Positions 7,734 to 8,487 of a stretch of 8,487 nucleotides of DNA are shown here, one piece after another. This DNA is from Burkholderiaceae bacterium (GTDB lineage Bacteria; Pseudomonadota; Gammaproteobacteria; Burkholderiales; Burkholderiaceae). The notes below the pieces were generated by a model, which saw nothing but the letters and a program-made list of their open reading frames with translations, was not told the DNA's origin and did no database searches. Numbering within the stretch: position 1 is the first letter of the stretch; each line of letters starts with the position of its first letter. Location of the stretch: the NCBI GenBank assembly GCA_030151165.1, contig JASLEM010000002.1, positions 1-8,487 on the forward strand, in the 5' to 3' direction. The translations under genes were made by a program, and so were the position numbers.

Positions 7734-7925
7734 TCAGGCCGCGTTGAGCCACATCGCCGTGTCGAATGCGCTGCTCATCAGCGGCATGTTCGTGCCGAAA
7801 CCGGCATTCGCGTTGGCTTTGCTGCTGGCCTTCGGGGCCGGCTTTTCGATGACTGGGGCCGCTTCCGCCGCCCGCTCCCATGACCCATTTTCTTGAGAGC
7901 GGGCTACTGAAAAGAATAGAAGCAC
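7734..7925 (-). pseudogene. Short GC-rich open frame, probable 3' remnant of a gene or small protein
   Basis: I do not recognise this protein. From about 7890 down to the TGA at 7734 the frame has GC-rich third positions like the host genes. It encodes a Lys/Ala-rich stretch (EKPAPKASSKANANAGF) ending in MPLMSSAFDTAMWLNAA. The stop sits 27 bases before the terminator stem, which has its T-run on this strand, as expected for a real 3' end. The only start giving the whole frame is a GTG at 7925 inside the end of the barstar gene, with no Shine-Dalgarno; the ATGs at 7888 and 7882 are out of frame. Above about 7895 the frame loses its coding character. The simplest reading is the tail of a gene whose front was lost or replaced; a small protein coupled to barstar is the alternative. 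Confidence 0.35.
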
Positions 7926-8299
7926 CTGAAGGCAATTTTGCGTTCCCCCCAGAAGTCTGCGGCGTCGCGGAACACGTCGAGCAACTGCTCGCGCGATTCG
8001 CGATCGAACCGGGGGTTGTCGGGCAACTGCTCCAGCACGACGACGAAGCCCGGCTGCGATCCCGACTTGTGGACCAGGTCGGTCATGCAGTCGTAGAGGG
8101 CATCGAGGTTCTTCCCGAAATGCGCCGGGAACAGGAACGACTGCGCGATCGCCTCCAGCACGTCCTGCTTGGACTGTGCCGTGGTCAGGTTCGCATACAG
8201 AAAGTGCTGGCCAGCCTCCTGGGCGGCCAGCAGCAATTCGTCGACCCGATACGCCCGTATCGATTGAACGATGTTGGGACGGACGGTCTGCAAAAGCAT
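7904..8299 (-). CDS. Barstar-family ribonuclease inhibitor
   Basis: Cytoplasmic protein of 131 residues expected to bind and block the ribonuclease encoded just upstream. The family core is clear: FGKNLDALYDCMTDL (61-75) matches the inhibitory helix and loop of barstar (YGENLDALWDCLTGW). D66 and D70 align with barstar D35 and D39, which contact the RNase active site. The C-terminal strand region is KIAFRCFYSF (121-130). The ATG at 8299 is chosen over a TTG at 8335 because AGAGGA stands eight bases before it. The gene starts 54 bases after the ribonuclease stop on the same strand, so the two are probably co-transcribed. GC is lower than in the neighbouring operon (about 60% in the line 8161-8220 and 48% in 8281-8340, against 78% in lptD at 5041-5100), which suggests acquisition. 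At 131 residues it is longer than the 89-residue Bacillus barstar, with extra sequence at both ends. Confidence 0.9.
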   Translation of the reverse strand: MLLQTVRPNIVQSIRAYRVDELLLAAQEAGQHFLYANLTTAQSKQDVLEAIAQSFLFPAHFGKNLDALYDCMTDLVHKSGSQPGFVVVLEQLPDNPRFDRESREQLLDVFRDAADFWGERKIAFRCFYSFQ

Positions 8300-8307
8300 G
8301 GCCACGT

Positions 8308-8313
8308 TCCTCT
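8308..8313 (-). promoter_or_regulatory. Ribosome binding site of the barstar gene
   Basis: On the minus strand AGAGGA is followed by eight bases and the ATG at 8299. It decides the start in favour of 8299 over the TTG at 8335. Confidence 0.65.
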
Positions 8314-8353
8314 CAGAAAACACACCAAAGAACAAGACTTCGAACGAGGGGAT

Positions 8354-8487
8354 TCAGTTCAGGATCAGATGGAAGGAGTTGTAGTGATCTTCGGTATAGA
8401 AACAAGCGTCGGGTTCCGTGAGCCGCGGTCCGCCGCAGATGATCCTGCGCGCGCCACGGTCCCGGACGCCCGGCGTGGTCACCGTGT
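8354..8487 (-). CDS. Guanyl-specific ribonuclease (barnase / N1-T1 family), C-terminal part
   Basis: Only the last 43 codons and the TGA are in the window; the gene continues past the right edge. The end reads TPGVRDRGARRIICGG, then FYTEDHYNSFHLILN. This is the C-terminal signature of barnase-like microbial ribonucleases: the His of EDHY corresponds to barnase H102, and an Arg of DRGARRII to its active-site arginines (R83/R87). The catalytic Glu and any signal peptide lie outside. Two cysteines (in IICGG and DACFY) suggest a disulfide in an exported enzyme, but this is inference. The downstream barstar gene is its expected inhibitor. The fragment is too short for length or activity claims, but the match to the family ending is strong. 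Confidence 0.85.
   Translation of the reverse strand, partial: TVTTPGVRDRGARRIICGGPRLTEPDACFYTEDHYNSFHLILN

Noticed and set aside
7279..7935. 218-residue minus-strand frame spanning the rsmA end and the gap
   Set aside because: It reads through the terminator and antisense to the conserved RsmA C-terminus, with Arg/Pro-rich composition and no domain.
8176..8421. Plus-strand frame over the barstar start and the RNase end
   Set aside because: It is antisense to two recognisable minus-strand genes and has no family resemblance.

Overview
The window looks like chromosomal DNA from a GC-rich betaproteobacterium, probably Burkholderiales of the Rubrivivax/Leptothrix type. This is inferred from strong G/C preference at third codon positions, the style of the chemoreceptor, and the lptD-surA-rsmA cluster with a divergent sugar kinase. 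Genus and species cannot be fixed from the sequence alone.

Layout from left to right: (1) The 3' part of a methyl-accepting chemotaxis protein gene (+) runs in from the left edge, ends in a CheR/CheB-tether-like pentapeptide and is followed by an intrinsic terminator. (2) Convergent to it, on the minus strand, is an aminoglycoside-phosphotransferase-fold kinase, most likely the cell-wall sugar kinase AmgK. (3) A divergent intergenic region of about 200-250 bases with an AT-rich island separates amgK from a plus-strand outer-membrane biogenesis operon: lptD (LPS translocon), surA (periplasmic chaperone, overlapping lptD by 4 bases) and rsmA/ksgA (16S rRNA dimethyltransferase, 28 bases downstream with a good Shine-Dalgarno). 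(4) A bidirectional terminator closes rsmA; its better T-tract serves the minus strand. (5) The right end, on the minus strand, holds a barnase/barstar-type pair: the last 43 codons of a guanyl-specific ribonuclease at the edge, then a complete barstar-family inhibitor. Below these lies a short GC-rich open frame that looks like the 3' remnant of another gene.

The central genes form a coherent envelope set: AmgK salvages peptidoglycan sugars, LptD inserts LPS at the outer membrane, SurA chaperones outer-membrane proteins including LptD, and RsmA is the usual ribosome-maturation passenger. Two familiar partners are missing: murU beside amgK and pdxA between surA and rsmA. The right end has visibly lower GC and is the accessory part of the window: a toxic RNase and immunity module next to a housekeeping operon. 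I see no CRISPR array, tRNA, rRNA or insertion sequence, and no wholly novel system.
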